Of a DNA stretch of 43,951 nucleotides, positions 43,060 through 43,951 are shown piece after piece. The stretch is from Bacteroidales bacterium (GTDB taxonomy: Bacteria; Bacteroidota; Bacteroidia; Bacteroidales; Tenuifilaceae). The stretch covers positions 112,328 through 156,278 of the forward strand of contig JACABB010000007.1 in the NCBI GenBank assembly GCA_013376985.1, in the 5' to 3' direction. Numbering within the stretch: position 1 is the first letter of the stretch; each line of letters opens with the position of its first letter. A program made the translations under genes and the position numbers. Under the pieces are notes generated by a model. That model did no database searches. It saw nothing but the letters and a program-made list of their open reading frames with translations, and was not told the DNA's origin.

Positions 43060-43620
43060 TTAAACTGTTGCTCTATAAGCCCTTCTCCATTCAAAATACC
43101 CCATTGTTGCCATTACGAGGAAAACGGCATAAAGCCCTGTGGTGATGTAAAGACCCTTAACAAAATATACACCAACAGCCACAATATCTACAACTATCCA
43201 GAACCACCATGATTCTACAATTTTTCGAGCCATTAACCATTGGGCTATAAGGCTTGCTGCCGTAATAAATGAATCAAAATAGGGCAATGCAGCATTGGTA
43301 TAGGTGGCCATAACGTATCCCCATGCCAAAGTTCCTAGAAAGCACACTACCAGCCACATCCAAATCCATTTTCCAACCAAACTCACCTTCAACTCCTCTT
43401 TCTCTTTATTGCCATATAACCAATGATACCACCCGTAAACATTAATAATAACGTAGATAATATGGAGAATCATATCTGAGTACAAGCGAGCATCGTAAAA
43501 AACGAAAATGTAAAGGGTAACTTGTGCAATCCCTGTAGGCCAACACCAGATGTTCTGTTTCACAGTAAGCCAAACACAGATTAAACCGAAAAACGTAGCA
43601 ATTGCTTCAACTAAAGTCAT
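43060..43620 (-). CDS. pnuC: Nicotinamide mononucleotide/riboside-type transporter PnuC
   Basis: A 186-residue PnuC-family membrane protein with about seven helices. The N-terminal motif VWLTVKQNIWCWPTGIAQV, IINVYGWYHWLYG and the C-terminal WWFWIVVDIVAVGVYFVKG carry the conserved tryptophans that stack on the vitamin. PnuC homologues import nicotinamide riboside (PnuC), riboflavin (PnuX) or thiamin (PnuT). No THI box (TPP) or FMN riboswitch core was seen upstream, so nicotinamide riboside is the default assignment. It is a single gene facing the window end. Confidence 0.93.
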   Translation of the reverse strand: MTLVEAIATFFGLICVWLTVKQNIWCWPTGIAQVTLYIFVFYDARLYSDMILHIIYVIINVYGWYHWLYGNKEKEELKVSLVGKWIWMWLVVCFLGTLAWGYVMATYTNAALPYFDSFITAASLIAQWLMARKIVESWWFWIVVDIVAVGVYFVKGLYITTGLYAVFLVMATMGYFEWRRAYRATV

Positions 43621-43740
43621 TTAATTCAAATATTAGGTTAATCAACACCCTATAAAAGTAGCATTTATCTTATAAGTTTACCCAAATCAACCCTACAACA
43701 ACAAACTAAAAGAATCTGTCTTTCAAACCACATCGCTGAG

Positions 43741-43808
43741 GGAGTAATGGAGGATTGGAAGGTTGGAATGATGGAATAATGGAAAGTTGGAGTGTTGGAA
43801 GATTGGGA
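43741..43808. repeat. Octamer array (TGG type) upstream of pnuC
   Basis: After gagtaatgg the sequence divides into aggattgg, aaggttgg, aatgatgg, aataatgg, aaagttgg, agtgttgg, aagattgg, each ending in TGG: seven exact 8-bp units. No inverted block was found before the window ends. The same unit type forms the hairpins at 4381-4475 and 24609-24663. The 331-bp region 43621-43951 contains no gene. Confidence 0.85.
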
Positions 43809-43823
43809 GTCTCAAAACCAACC

Positions 43824-43925
43824 ATCGCACTTTGCGATATAAAACCACTTAAACCCTCATCTTCTTATTAAATTATCTCTTTATCAACTCATTATCCCCA
43901 AAACCAATCCATCGCATTTTGCGAT
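43824..43925. repeat. Paired hairpin palindromes ATCGCAnTTTGCGAT
   Basis: ATCGCACTTTGCGAT (43824-43838) and ATCGCATTTTGCGAT (43911-43925), each preceded by a variant of ACCAA(T)CC, form a direct repeat of small palindromes 87 bp apart. A third copy lies within mnmE at 39861-39875. They may be protein-binding sites or a REP-like element. Confidence 0.5.
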
Positions 43926-43951
43926 TTTTCGCTCCTAAACACCTAAATCAC

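Noticed and set aside
43621-43951. TPP or FMN riboswitch before pnuC
   Set aside because: No CTGAGA plus ACCTGATCTGG-type core and no RFN consensus on the minus strand; the region holds octamer and palindrome repeats instead.

Overview
The window reads as a chromosomal segment of an anaerobic or facultatively anaerobic member of the Bacteroidota. Three things suggest this: AT-rich intergenic DNA, TTTG/TAnnTTTG-type promoter elements with an almost complete absence of Shine-Dalgarno sequences, and a gene set with many lipoproteins and outer-membrane barrels. No rRNA, tRNA, CRISPR array, integrase or transposase was recognised.

Region 1 (1-9083, + strand) is most of a group-4 hydrogenase / complex I-like operon: two tandem HyfB-type antiporter subunits (the first cut by the window edge), HyfC, HyfE, HyfF, HyfG and HyfI. 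The proton-channel residues look intact. The NiFe-binding cysteines of the large subunit are gone, which points to the Ehr (energy-converting hydrogenase-related) class. In addition, three of the four ligands of the proximal [4Fe-4S] cluster in the small subunit are replaced.

Region 2 (9097-17044) carries a lipoprotein, an FKBP-type SlyD, a cold-shock protein, an outer-membrane protein, a short-chain dehydrogenase, the acyl-phosphate cluster butyrate kinase / phosphate butyryltransferase / acetate kinase, and a glycosyltransferase. Region 3 (17224-28656) has a large FAD/Fe-S oxidase, ketopantoate reductase, a lone AT-rich gene with an N-terminal QxK nuclease-like domain resembling Cap4/DUF4297 defence nucleases, a PQQ-type propeller protein, SucD divergent from malic enzyme, and a helical repeat protein.

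Region 4 (28755-39421, all - strand) is a short-chain acyl-CoA locus: thiolase, acetoacetyl-CoA-reductase-like SDR, Na+/solute symporter, CoA-transferase, two tandem KASIII-like proteins with altered catalytic triads, a lipoprotein, an outer-membrane barrel and an exported alpha/beta hydrolase. Together they suggest uptake and CoA-dependent use (or export) of a C4-type hydroxy or keto acid or its ester; the substrate is not known. Region 5 (39771-43951) has mnmE, a prodomain-less caspase-family protease with an unusually strong Shine-Dalgarno sequence, a TPR pseudogene and pnuC.

The strongest unexplained signal is a family of intergenic arrays with an exact 8-bp period, several arranged as long inverted repeats (4381-4475, 8124-8310, 24609-24663, 34270-34376, 39594-39720, 43741-43808; looser relatives at 14448-14522 and 37318-37404). 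Two of them interrupt the hydrogenase-like operon. A second signal is an approximately 83-bp sequence present upstream of both the thiolase gene and the lipoprotein gene of region 4.
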